From the IMG/VR virus record IMGVR_UViG_3300036945_000641, positions 1 through 64,000 of that record: a stretch of DNA of 64,000 nt. One strand, given 5' to 3'. Position numbers and translations under genes: made by a program. This document shows, piece after piece, positions 1 through 9,500 of the stretch (positions are counted from its first letter, which is position 1; every line of letters starts with the position of its first letter). The stretch comes from a virus. The notes beneath the pieces were generated by a model. That model did not search any database, had not been told where the DNA came from, and was given only the letters and a program-made list of their open reading frames with translations.

Positions 1-1
1 A

Positions 2-808
2 GTAGTAGTTAGAGACTTTTTACAGCAAACTGGACAAGAAAAAACAGTTATTAAACTACATAAGGGAGACCTAACTAAAGGTGATCCTAATGTTTTGCAA
101 ATGGTAATAACTTCTGGAATTTTTCAAACTGTTGCTGTTCAAAACCGTCGTGAAAATCAAGAAGAATTAGGTAGTTTAGAGAAAAAGTGGAGTTTTACAG
201 AGGCGGTATCAAGAAATAATTTACTTAAGGCATTGGGCGTAAATTCAATGCAAGCTTTAGTAAATATGTTACTAAAAGTTAAATCTTCGCCCAGTACTAT
301 TGATGATATTACTACTCTTGTAGTGTCTGCACTTAAAGGTAAAAAAGCACCTAGTACTAAAAAATCAACTACTTTACTAAATAAATCAACGCCAGTTAAA
401 AAATCTCGTAAATCTGTTACTGTAGTTAATAAAAAAGGTCCCGCTTTAAGAAAAGACGGTGTTGGATTAGCCTCAAGTAGGGTTAACTTAGATTCTTTAC
501 TGCTACTAATCAACAGACAACTACAAGACGTTGTTAGTGCAAATATGGGTGACGGTACTAGCAAGAATATTTTAAATTACAGAACTGGCAGATTTGCAGG
601 TAGCGCCGAAGTTATTAAGCTATCCGAGTCTCGTAATGGTATGATAACTGCTTTTTATAGTTATATGAAAAACCCTTACGCAACTTTTAGTGAAGGCGGT
701 CGTCAGCAGAATCCTAAATCGCGAGACCCCAAGCTATTAATAAGTGGGTCAATCCGAGAAATTGCTGCTCAGCAGGTAGCAAACCAATTAAGGGCAGTAT
801 CAGTATGA
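2..808 (+). CDS. Phage structural protein, probably neck or head-tail connector (5' end outside window)
   Basis: The reading frame is open from base 2 with no stop before 808, so the gene starts left of the window and the internal TTG and ATG near 95-101 are not reliable starts. The visible 268 residues are lysine- and serine-rich in the first half. The last 70 residues are more conserved-looking: a Y-R-T-G-R-F stretch, then tyrosines and a G-G-R-Q-Q-N-P-K-S-R-D-P-K segment. The stop overlaps the next start by 4 bases (805-808), so the two are translationally coupled. Position just before a tail-terminator-like gene suggests a head-tail joining role. This is inference from order; I do not recognise the family with certainty. 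Confidence 0.6.
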   Translation, partial: VVVRDFLQQTGQEKTVIKLHKGDLTKGDPNVLQMVITSGIFQTVAVQNRRENQEELGSLEKKWSFTEAVSRNNLLKALGVNSMQALVNMLLKVKSSPSTIDDITTLVVSALKGKKAPSTKKSTTLLNKSTPVKKSRKSVTVVNKKGPALRKDGVGLASSRVNLDSLLLLINRQLQDVVSANMGDGTSKNILNYRTGRFAGSAEVIKLSESRNGMITAFYSYMKNPYATFSEGGRQQNPKSRDPKLLISGSIREIAAQQVANQLRAVSV

Positions 809-1248
809 GCCGCAGAACATCAATAGTTACCGCACTAGCCGCAAAACTTAACACAATTAATGGTCAAGCACCATATACCACTAACCTATTTAATAACGCT
901 TATCCTAAACTTAAATTTTGGGATGAAGTTAATGACTTCCCAAGTGTTTATATAACACCTGGTTCAGAACAAAGAGAATATCAGCCAGGTGACTTTATTT
1001 GGGGTTACCTTGGAATATCTGTTAAAGTATACTGCAAAGGCGATGATAGTCAACAGCAGCTTGAAAAGCTACTGCAAGACATAGAAACTTGTGTAGACGC
1101 AAATCGTCAACTAAAGTACGATCCAGATATTAGAAACAACTTTGAAACAACAGAAATTTTGATTCAAAGTATAACTACCGACGAGGGTTTATTACATCCT
1201 TATGCAATCGGTGAAATTAATTTACAAGTCCGATATCAGGTCATGTAA
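805..1248 (+). CDS. Tail terminator / tail completion protein
   Basis: A 147-residue protein of the size and order of siphovirus tail terminators, which cap the tail tube and join it to the head. It has an alpha-helical start, a central F-P-S-V-Y-I-T-P-G strand and alternating strand segments ending in E-I-N-L-Q-V-R-Y-Q, as in the gpU-like fold. Its start ATG overlaps the previous stop (ATGA type). The major tail protein follows after 74 bases. The assignment rests on length, position and strand pattern, not on a clear motif. Confidence 0.55.
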   Translation: MSRRTSIVTALAAKLNTINGQAPYTTNLFNNAYPKLKFWDEVNDFPSVYITPGSEQREYQPGDFIWGYLGISVKVYCKGDDSQQQLEKLLQDIETCVDANRQLKYDPDIRNNFETTEILIQSITTDEGLLHPYAIGEINLQVRYQVM

Positions 1249-1322
1249 GCAACCGTGCTAAAGTGCTAATAACAGATAAATGTCTAGTTTATGTACTAAA
1301 GCATTAACAAAAAGGAAATGAA

Positions 1323-2549
1323 ATGGCATTTAATTTAATTCGTAACGCCAGAGTATTCTTTACCACTAAAGTTGACTCTTTTGGTGTGGTATCAACTGGT
1401 GCCGGAGCTGGCCCAGACATGACTACTACTGATACATTTGAAATTCAAGTATTGGATGGTTTAAGTTTTACTCAGAACACAACAACAGAAACTATTACAT
1501 TAAATGAAGCTGGTGGAACACCTAACCGTGGTCAACGTAACTTCAATACTGCATTAGAACCTGTTGACTTCTCTTTTAGTACTTATATTCGTCCACGCGA
1601 TGCTCAAAGTGCTGAAGGTACACACCAAGTTACTGCAGAAGAAAGACACTTGTGGAACGCTATGTTTAGTCAAGTTGCACTAAGCGGCGACTATAACTCA
1701 ACTGGTACTACTGCTTGGACAGACAGTGCTTCAAACGCAAGTACTACAACATACGCTGTAGCAACATTAGCACAATCTAACAAAAATCAACTATTACCAT
1801 TTGGTATGATTATTTGCTTGGACGACGCCACTTTTGTTATTGACAACTGTGTTATGGACTCAGCAACAATGGATTTTGGTTTAGATACAATCGCCATGAT
1901 TCAGTGGGCTGGTAAAGCCAGTGCTATTCGTCAGTTTGGTAAAACTAACTTATCAGACAACGTAGGCCTAAAGAAAACTGTAGCTACTTCTTCTAGCGAC
2001 AGCATCTTTGTTGGTGAAGCAGTACTAAAAGATACAAAAGCAGCTTATCTAGCTAACAAACTAAGTACAGTTACATTGTACAAAGATATTAACGGTAGTA
2101 CAGTTGGTCCTTACGATATCGCCCTAACAGGTGGAAACGTAACAATTAGTAACAACGTTACATATTTAACACCAAGTAACTTAGGTGTTGTTAACCAACC
2201 TATTACATACTTTACAGGTACTCGTTCAGTAACAGGTAGTGTAAATGCATACTTACGTACAGGTACATTGAGTGCAACAGCACTATACAATGCACTTATT
2301 ACTGCAAGTTCAAGTGATGTTAACCCAGCTTATAACTTAAAAATGAGCATTGGTGGTACAGCAAGTGCACTAACACGTGTTGACTTAGTAATGCCAGCGG
2401 TTGTGTTACAGATTCCAACAATTGCAACAGAACAAATTATTTCTACTACCATCGGCTTTACAGCTCAAGGTTCAGCTAGCGGTGCATTTGATATTGGTTC
2501 AAATAACGAAATCGAAATTCGTTACTTTGTAGCAGATACTGGCTATTAA
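1323..2549 (+). CDS. Major tail tube protein
   Basis: A 408-residue protein rich in Thr, Ser, Ala and Gly, with many beta-strand-like segments, sitting between the tail terminator and the tail chaperones, where siphoviruses encode the tail tube. The N-terminal 250 residues would form the tube domain. The C-terminal part (about residues 220-400) looks like an extra Ig-like or repeated tube domain, which would explain a length larger than the usual 200-250. A good ribosome site (AAAGGAAA) precedes the ATG. A strong hairpin terminator follows at 2570-2600, which would set a high ratio of this protein over downstream products. Confidence 0.75.
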   Translation: MAFNLIRNARVFFTTKVDSFGVVSTGAGAGPDMTTTDTFEIQVLDGLSFTQNTTTETITLNEAGGTPNRGQRNFNTALEPVDFSFSTYIRPRDAQSAEGTHQVTAEERHLWNAMFSQVALSGDYNSTGTTAWTDSASNASTTTYAVATLAQSNKNQLLPFGMIICLDDATFVIDNCVMDSATMDFGLDTIAMIQWAGKASAIRQFGKTNLSDNVGLKKTVATSSSDSIFVGEAVLKDTKAAYLANKLSTVTLYKDINGSTVGPYDIALTGGNVTISNNVTYLTPSNLGVVNQPITYFTGTRSVTGSVNAYLRTGTLSATALYNALITASSSDVNPAYNLKMSIGGTASALTRVDLVMPAVVLQIPTIATEQIISTTIGFTAQGSASGAFDIGSNNEIEIRYFVADTGY

Positions 2550-2569
2550 TTAATAGTTATTAGTTTTAT

Positions 2570-2600
2570 AGATACCGGCTTGATCACCGGTATCTCTTTT
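2570..2600 (+). terminator. Rho-independent terminator after major tail gene
   Basis: A 9-bp perfect stem (AGATACCGG with CCGGTATCT) and an 8-base loop are followed by CTTTTT. It lies 20 bases past the tail tube stop. Placed inside the tail operon, it probably works as a partial terminator that lowers expression of the chaperone genes relative to the tube protein. Confidence 0.85.
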
Positions 2601-2634
2601 TAACCATCCATATAAATATATAACAAGGGCAATA

Positions 2635-3054
2635 ATGTCTACTCAACTTTCTTTAAAATCAATGCTTGTACCTAGTAAGACTAACGTAGTCGAATACCCA
2701 GGTATGCCAGGCTTTGAAGTTACTATTAACTTTTTAAGCCGTGAAATTTTACAATCAATTCGTAAAAAATCAACTAAAACCACATTTAAAAATCGCCAGC
2801 CTGTTGAAGAACTCAACGATGATTTGTTTTTGGACCTATACGTTCAGAACTCTATCAAAGGTTGGAAGGGTTTAAAAATGTCTTATCTAGAGCAACTAGC
2901 TCCAGTGGAAGTAAGTGCTGATCAAGCAAATACCGAATTAGAATATACACAAGACAATGCTCTTGCATTGATGAAAGCTTCTACCAGTTTTGACAGTTTT
3001 ATTAGCGAACAGGTCACAGATTTGGGAAACTTTTCGACGAACAAACAGAGTTAA
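2635..3054 (+). CDS. Tail assembly chaperone, short (gpG-like) form
   Basis: A 139-residue protein in the slot between the tail tube and the tape measure, where lambda G lies. Such chaperones coat the tape measure and recruit tube subunits. The last codons contain the heptamer GGGAAAC in the proper X-XXY-YYZ frame (codon 132 is AAC at 3028-3030). Ribosomes that do not slip make this short form. Start ATG 2635 follows AAGGGCAATA. The TAA stop at 3052-3054 lies downstream of the slip site. Confidence 0.8.
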   Translation: MSTQLSLKSMLVPSKTNVVEYPGMPGFEVTINFLSREILQSIRKKSTKTTFKNRQPVEELNDDLFLDLYVQNSIKGWKGLKMSYLEQLAPVEVSADQANTELEYTQDNALALMKASTSFDSFISEQVTDLGNFSTNKQS

Positions 3055-3428
3055 TAATTAATTCTCTGGAAAACTATTTTCAGAATTCTGACGTTAGCAT
3101 GACTAAAGCTCAGTATTTTGAAATGTGTGAAGCTTTTGGTACTGAGCCTGTAGAGGCTGAGATACCGGTAGAAATGGATGATTTTCCTGTTGAGATTCAG
3201 CAGGTATTTAGCATCTATTTTTTAATGAGCGATATATGGGATGGCATGAGTGGAACTTATCAGGGTAAAAATACTTCAATTGTTTTTGAATTACTAAACA
3301 TCTATGATATTCCACACGAAGACAGACTAATATACTTGACATTTATACGCGCTATGGATAATATCCGTAAACGTCTAATAAATGAAAAAGTAAAGCAAGC
3401 TAGCGATAAAAAGCCCTCAACTTCTTAG
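2635..3428 (+). CDS. Tail assembly chaperone, -1 frameshift fusion (gpGT-like)
   Basis: The frame that holds the 109-residue reading frame 3099-3428 is open back to 3006, with coding-like text (G-K-L-F-D-E-Q-T-E-L-I-I-N-S) well before its first ATG. A -1 slip at G-GGA-AAC (3024-3030) joins codon 132 of the upstream gene to this frame at CTT 3030, giving a protein of about 264 residues. In lambda the equivalent site is GGGAAAG and the fused product gpGT is essential for tail assembly. The terminal stop lies inside the terminator hairpin at 3411-3438. Independent translation from ATG 3099 cannot be excluded, but no convincing ribosome site is seen there. Confidence 0.85.
3024..3030 (+). other. 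Programmed -1 ribosomal frameshift site GGGAAAC
   Basis: A canonical slippery heptamer with codon phasing G GGA AAC in the upstream frame. A possible weak stem (CAGAG 3046-3050 with CTCTG 3064-3068) lies 16 bases downstream, farther than usual for a stimulator. The continuous coding of the -1 frame across this point is the main support. Confidence 0.85.
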
Positions 3429-3443
3429 TTGTGGGCTTTTTTA
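3411..3443 (+). terminator. Rho-independent terminator after tail chaperones
   Basis: AAGCCC-T-CAAC pairs with GTTG-T-GGGCTT (one internal T-T mismatch), and a run of six or more T follows. The chaperone stop codon TAG (3426-3428) sits at the loop and stem edge. A strong promoter follows only 20 bases later, so the tape measure starts a new transcript. Confidence 0.85.
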
Positions 3444-3462
3444 TTGCTTGAAATTTTTTGGT

Positions 3463-3491
3463 TTGACATTAGCCAGCGCCCATGATATAAT
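3463..3491 (+). promoter_or_regulatory. Consensus sigma70 promoter with extended -10, before tape measure
   Basis: Perfect TTGACA at 3463-3468, a 17-bp spacer and perfect TATAAT at 3486-3491, preceded by TGA, giving an extended -10. The spacer starts TTAGCCAGCGCC. A near copy stands at 15217-15245, sharing TTGACATTAGCC and TGATATAAT. It would drive the tape measure operon. Confidence 0.9.
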
Positions 3492-3555
3492 GAGGGACAT
3501 CTATAAATATTTGCTATGGCTTTCGTACTGTAGTGATATAATGCTGGGAGAGTTC

Positions 3556-6500
3556 ATGAGTAATGACACAATAAAAGTCGGTATTGACGTAAGTTCTAAT
3601 GGTACTTTACCAAGAACTGAGAAAGAAGCCGCAGCTGCTAATAAACAGCTAGAAGCATTAGCTAAAAATGCTACACGTGCCAGTAAAGCCGTTCAAGAAG
3701 GCGGTACTGGCGGTAGCCGTAAAGCTGCGGCTGCTGCTATGGATAATACAGGATATAAGAATTTACAAGGTACCGCACAAACTAGTGGTGCTAGTGGGCG
3801 CGACTTTGCTAAACAAGCACGAGGTGTTGATGGTTTAGTACGCGTGTATGCAATATTTGCTGCAAACTTATTTGCTGTAAGTGCTGCGTTTAATGCTTTA
3901 AGAGAAGCTGCTGCTACAGAGTCTATGGTCAAAGGCCTTGACCAACTAGGTGCTGCGAGTGGTCGTAATTTAGGCACTCTTTCTAAAGAGATTGCTAAAA
4001 GCGTTGATGGTGCAATCTCTTTAAGAGAAGCAATGACTTCTGTAGCTCAAGCTAGTTCAGCTGGGTTAAATACTACACAAATAAAAGACCTAGCTCTAGC
4101 AGCTAATAAAGCATCACAGGCTTTAGGCCTAAACATGTCTGATGCTATGAGTCGACTAAGCCGTGGTATTAGTAAGATTGAGCCAGAACTATTAGACGAA
4201 TTAGGTATATTTGTTAAGGTGGATGAGGCCTCACAAAAGTACGCGCTGTCAGTAGGTAAGACTGTAGCTTCGTTAAGTGACTTTGAAAAACGTCAAGCAT
4301 TTGCTAACGCTGTACTAGACCAAGCTAAAGAAAAATTCGCAGCTATAGATGTAGCCGCGAACCCATATGACAAACTATTAGCCAGCGTACAGAATTTAGC
4401 TACTTCTGGTTTAGAGCTTATAAACAAGTTTTTAAGCCCTGCAGTAAAGTTTTTAGCAGAGTCACCTACAGCTCTTGGCGCAGCATTTGCAGGAATTATA
4501 TACTTGTTATTAAAGCAAGCTATACCTGCAATTGGAGAATTACGTAAAGGCTTAGAAGACACTAAGAAAAAAGCAGCTGATGCTGCTCAAGCATTTTCTA
4601 AATCTTTTCCTGATAACTTCCAAGATAAGTTAGCAGAAAGATTTAAAATACCTGACCTTCAAAAGGATGTTGCTCGTGCGGAAGCTAGTTTAAATAAATT
4701 AGGTAAAAACTCTGCTTTAGATAAAACCTCCGTTGGGGTACTAGCACAAGCTAGTGAAGCAGATGGTAAAGCTTTAGCTAAAGTTAACGGCATATTAGAA
4801 AATCGTAATCAGATTATTGCAACAGGTAAAAAAGGTACTAAAGAAGCTAGCGAAGCACAAATTGCTGCTGCAAAAGCTGATAAAGCATATATTGAATCAG
4901 TTATTGACCTATATAAGAAGCGTATGGCTTTAAGCCAAGGATTTGACAAAGCTGAAACAGTTGCTAGCAAATCTCAAAACAGATTTGACCCAGAAATTCT
5001 TGCTTTAAACAAATACACTAAATTACGCACAGAAGTTACTAAGAGCGAGTTAGTGGCTAACGCAGCAGAAACTGCTTCTGTACTTGGTGTAAGACAAAGT
5101 TGGGCACTATTAAATGAGCAGGTTAAAAAAGAAGGACTAACAGGGTTAGATAAATATACTACTTTAGCCAAAGGCGGCTTTGCGGCAGTAACAACTAGGA
5201 TAATGGGTGTAGTAGGTGCATTAGGAATGGTAGGTCAAGTAGTAGGTGCTGCGGTAGCATTATTTACTTTATTTGATAGCTATGCTGCAAAAGCTGCAAA
5301 AGAACAAGAAGCTTTTACTCTTGCTACAGAATCTACAACTGCAGCACTAAAAGGAGTTAATGATACTTTTGATCTTTATATTAAAAAGAAAAAAGAGTCT
5401 TTTAGCTTAGAAAGTATTGTAGCATTTACTAATGCATTAGGCGGGCTAACAGACGCGTTCGAAGCTCAAATAGTGGCTATTAGAAAATTTGACGCTGCTG
5501 CTAAAGGCTGGGACACTTTTAAAGACAATTTCTCTAAACTATGGGGCGGAGATAATGCAACAAAAATTAAAGAGAGTGCTAAACAAACTGTAACTGGCGT
5601 AATAAAAGCATTAGAGTTCAGTTCTTTTAAAAGTGAAAATGAAAGCATAATTGCAAAAACTCTTGGATTAACTGATCCTAACTTGCTTAACGATACAAAA
5701 GCTTTATCTGATGCAATAGATGCTATACCAAAAGCAGACTTACTACGTAAGTTTGACGAATTAAGAAGTAAACTAAAAGCTATTCAAGATCAAGAGCAGT
5801 ACTCTACAAATGCAGCCAAAGCTTTTGCCGAGAGTTTGAATACTGTTGCTAAACTTACAGATCAGATGATTCAAGCTAATGCTTTTACAGATTTACAAGG
5901 TAAAATGGGTGTAGAGTTAGTTCAAGCTTCTGATAAATTAGCACAAGCATTACAAGATCCACTAAAAGCCCTTGTAGAGATAGATAAGTTAAGTAAAGAT
6001 CCTAAAGCATTAGCAGCATTAGGAAGTAGCATAGATATACAGGCATTACAAGATGCTGGAAAAGCAGTAAAAGAAATAACTAAAGCGGAAAAAGCTTTAC
6101 AAGAAGCAAGAAATGCAGCTGCTGACGCTAAAGCTGGAAAAGGTGCTTTTGGTTCTGCTAAGAATGTTACTGGAGTAGCTGGTGAAACAACTGACTATAC
6201 TCCAGACGAACTAAAAGCAGCCATACAAAAAGACATTGAGGCTGCAGACAGTGCCGTTAATAAGGCTATAAAAGATTTAAACACTGCAAAAGCCATTGGA
6301 AGTAGATATGCATTAGACCAAGTAGGTTTAGTTGAAAAAATTGCAGCCGCTGGTTTAGAAAAAATCGAAACAGGTCTTAGAAAAACTAAAGAGTTAGCTG
6401 CGATTGAAGTTACTAAAAATAAATTATCTTTTGCCTCAAGTGCAGGATTTGACACAAGTTCTGCTGAGTATAAACTACGTACACAAGAATTAAATATACA

Positions 6501-9500
6501 AGCTGAACTAGTTCAGGCTTCGTATAATGCCCAAATACAAACCCAGAAAAACACAGATATACTTGCACAACTAACTGCAGTTGAGCAATTACGTCTAGCT
6601 GAAGAAAAATTAAAAGATCCAAAAGCTAAAGCTGATGAAATAATGCTTGCTGAGCAAATGCAGAAGTCAGCAATGAGATCTATTCGTTCGGCTGTAGCAA
6701 AAGATCTAATAGGTCAAAAAGTTTCCGAAGATCAAGTAAAAGCAGGCTTAGGTGGTGGAGAAGAAGCTGATCGCGCAGTTTTAGCAGCAAAATCATCAAT
6801 TAACTCCGATAGTGTGGCTGCAAAACAAAAAGAAGCTGCATTAGCTCAAATTAATGCACAAAAGAAAATTGCTCTTTTTGACAAAGAAACTAAAGCAGCA
6901 CAATATACTGCAAAAGTAGAGCAAGACAAAATTGCTATAGATAAAAACCGACTAGAGATTCAAGGACAGCTACTATCTACAGTAGAACAATTAAATTCTT
7001 ATAGTTCAGCCAATTTAATCGACTCAAAAGCAGCCAATCAAGAAGCAATATTAGCAGACGAATATAAATCAAAAGAAGCAGTTTTAGCAAAAGAGCTTGC
7101 TGATATAAACCGAGCCTATAGCACGTCACAAAAAGAACTTAGTACAGAAAACTATTTAGACTTAATAGATCAAAATACAGAGAAATTAAATAATCTAAAA
7201 CTTGATCAGGCCGCTAAACAGTTTGCTATTGATATAAATAAAATTAAAGCAAAAGGTGCGGCTGTACAAACTGAATTAGCTTTTAAAGCAGGTATTGAAC
7301 AAGAAAAATTAGCTGTAACTAATTCTATACAAGAAAATAAATTAAGTGCTGCACAGAAAGAACTTGATCTAAAATCACAGCTTGGTTATGTTGACGAGCT
7401 TACCTTAAGCAGATCAAAAACTCAAGCTGATCTTGACATTCAAAAAATAAAGTTCTCAGAACAAGAACTAAGACTTACTAACGAGCTAAATTCTAAGAAA
7501 GCTGCGGAACGTACAGCACAAGCAGCATATGACGCAGCTAAAAAACTAATCGCAGTTAATCCTACTGATCCTACGGCTCAGCAGGCAGTAAGTACTGCAG
7601 GCACAGCATTAGAAAATGCTAAAGAAGAAGTAAGTTTAGCAGATAAGAGATTAACTACTAATACTACACTAAATACTATTGCAAAAGATAGTATTAACTT
7701 ACAAGGTCAGTTAAATGAGCAGCTTATTAAACAAGCACAACATTTAGCAGATATTAAAAGTGTAGCTGAAAGCCTAGGTAGTGTATTTGGGGATACAGGT
7801 AAAGCGGTTGGCAGTGCTGTATTAGCGTTTGATGAATTAAATACTAATCAAGCAAAACGTACTGAAGCTCTTAAAAACACAAAACTTGAAGGTGCAGAAT
7901 TAGCAAAGTTTCAGAGTCAACAAGCACGTGCTGAATTAACAGACCAAGCTAATGCAGTTAATGCTACTAAAAAGCTATTCAAAGAAAAAACTTTTGCTTA
8001 TAAAGCACTAGATAAAATTGAAAAAGCAATGCACCTATATAAAATGGCTATGTGGGTCAAAGAAGTTGCAATGGAAGGCTGGGCAACAGCCATGTCTATT
8101 AAAAGTTCTTTTACTAAGTCAGGTGCAAAAGTAGTAGAAGCGGGTATTGACGGAGTAGCTGCGGTTGTAAAGGCTATTTCAAGCATGCCATTTCCACTTA
8201 ATATTGCTGCAGGTGCCGCCACAGCAGCAGTTGTAGCAGGATTATTAAGCCAAATTGGAGGAAGCTTTAGTGGTTCTCCTGCAAGCGCAGGTTTTGCCAT
8301 GAACAGCGAACAGCGTCAAGAAACTCAAGGTACTGGAACAACGTATAACTCCCAAGGTGTTAAGGTTGAAACTGGTAGCGGAGTATTTGGAGATAGTTCT
8401 AGCAAAGTAGATAACATTAATAAATCACTAGAGATTATTAAAAATAATTCTATTGAAGGATTAAACTACGACAACAGAATGTTAAAAGCATTTGAAAGAT
8501 TGTCTAATGCACTAACAGGTGCAGCAACAGCAATCTATGCAATTCCTGGGTTACGTCAAGGCGGAACAGGTTTTGGTAGCATGACAGGCACTACCAGCGA
8601 CCCTGGGTTTTTAGGCAGTATCCCAATTGTTGGTAAAATTTTAGGCAGCGTATTTGGTGGTGGAACAAGTGCTAGTTCAAGTGTTGAAAGCGCAGGTATT
8701 CAGCTAAAAGGTAGTTTTCAACAATTAATTGATGATACTACTGGTAGTGTTAAACAATATAAAGATATTGTTACACAATTCCATAGAGATGGTGGTTGGT
8801 TTGGTAGTGACGATGACTGGACAGAACGTCGCCGCGAAACAGATAGTATTGGAGAACAAGCAGCTAGATCTATCAAAGACATATTTGTTGAAACAAAGAA
8901 TATGTTTACTGCTATTGGCGAACAAGCAGGAGTTACGGCAGCCTCGGTACAAAGTGTATTTAATACTATGAATACCAACATTGACATTGACTTAAAAGGT
9001 TTAACTGGTGATCAAATTGTAGCGGAATTAAATGCTGTAATTGGGAGTAAGTTAGATGAAGCAGCCAAAACATTGTTCTCTAGTTTTGATCAGTATAAAA
9101 AGTTTGGCGAAAGCTACTTGACTACTGTAGTGCGCGTTGTAGATACTAATACTAAGATCCAACAGGTTCTTACAAATATGGGTATAGACACAGTAGTTAC
9201 TAGAGTGTATCAAATTACTGAAGGTATGGCCAATGCCGCAGGCGGCTTAGAAAGATTTGTTGAGCAGTATGATTTCTTTAAATCTAACTTCTTAACAGCA
9301 GCTGAGCAATTAGTACCTGTACAAAAAGCAGTAACCGATGAATTAAACCGCTTAAATATTAGCACAGATATTAATCGTCAAGGATTCGTAACACTAATTC
9401 GATCATTAGATCTTACTACTAAAACAGGTCAAGAAACTTACCAAGCACTAATGAATTTAGCACCGGGTATTGACCAAGTGTTTAAAGCTGAAGAAAAGAG

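Noticed and set aside
3099-3428. Separate second tail chaperone gene starting at ATG 3099
   Set aside because: The frame codes continuously back to the slip site at 3024-3030, and no ribosome site precedes 3099; kept as the frameshifted part of the fusion.
3448-3555. Upstream extension of the tape measure gene
   Set aside because: It overlaps the consensus promoter 3463-3491, has no ribosome site, and its residues do not fit the family; ATG 3556 has a good site.
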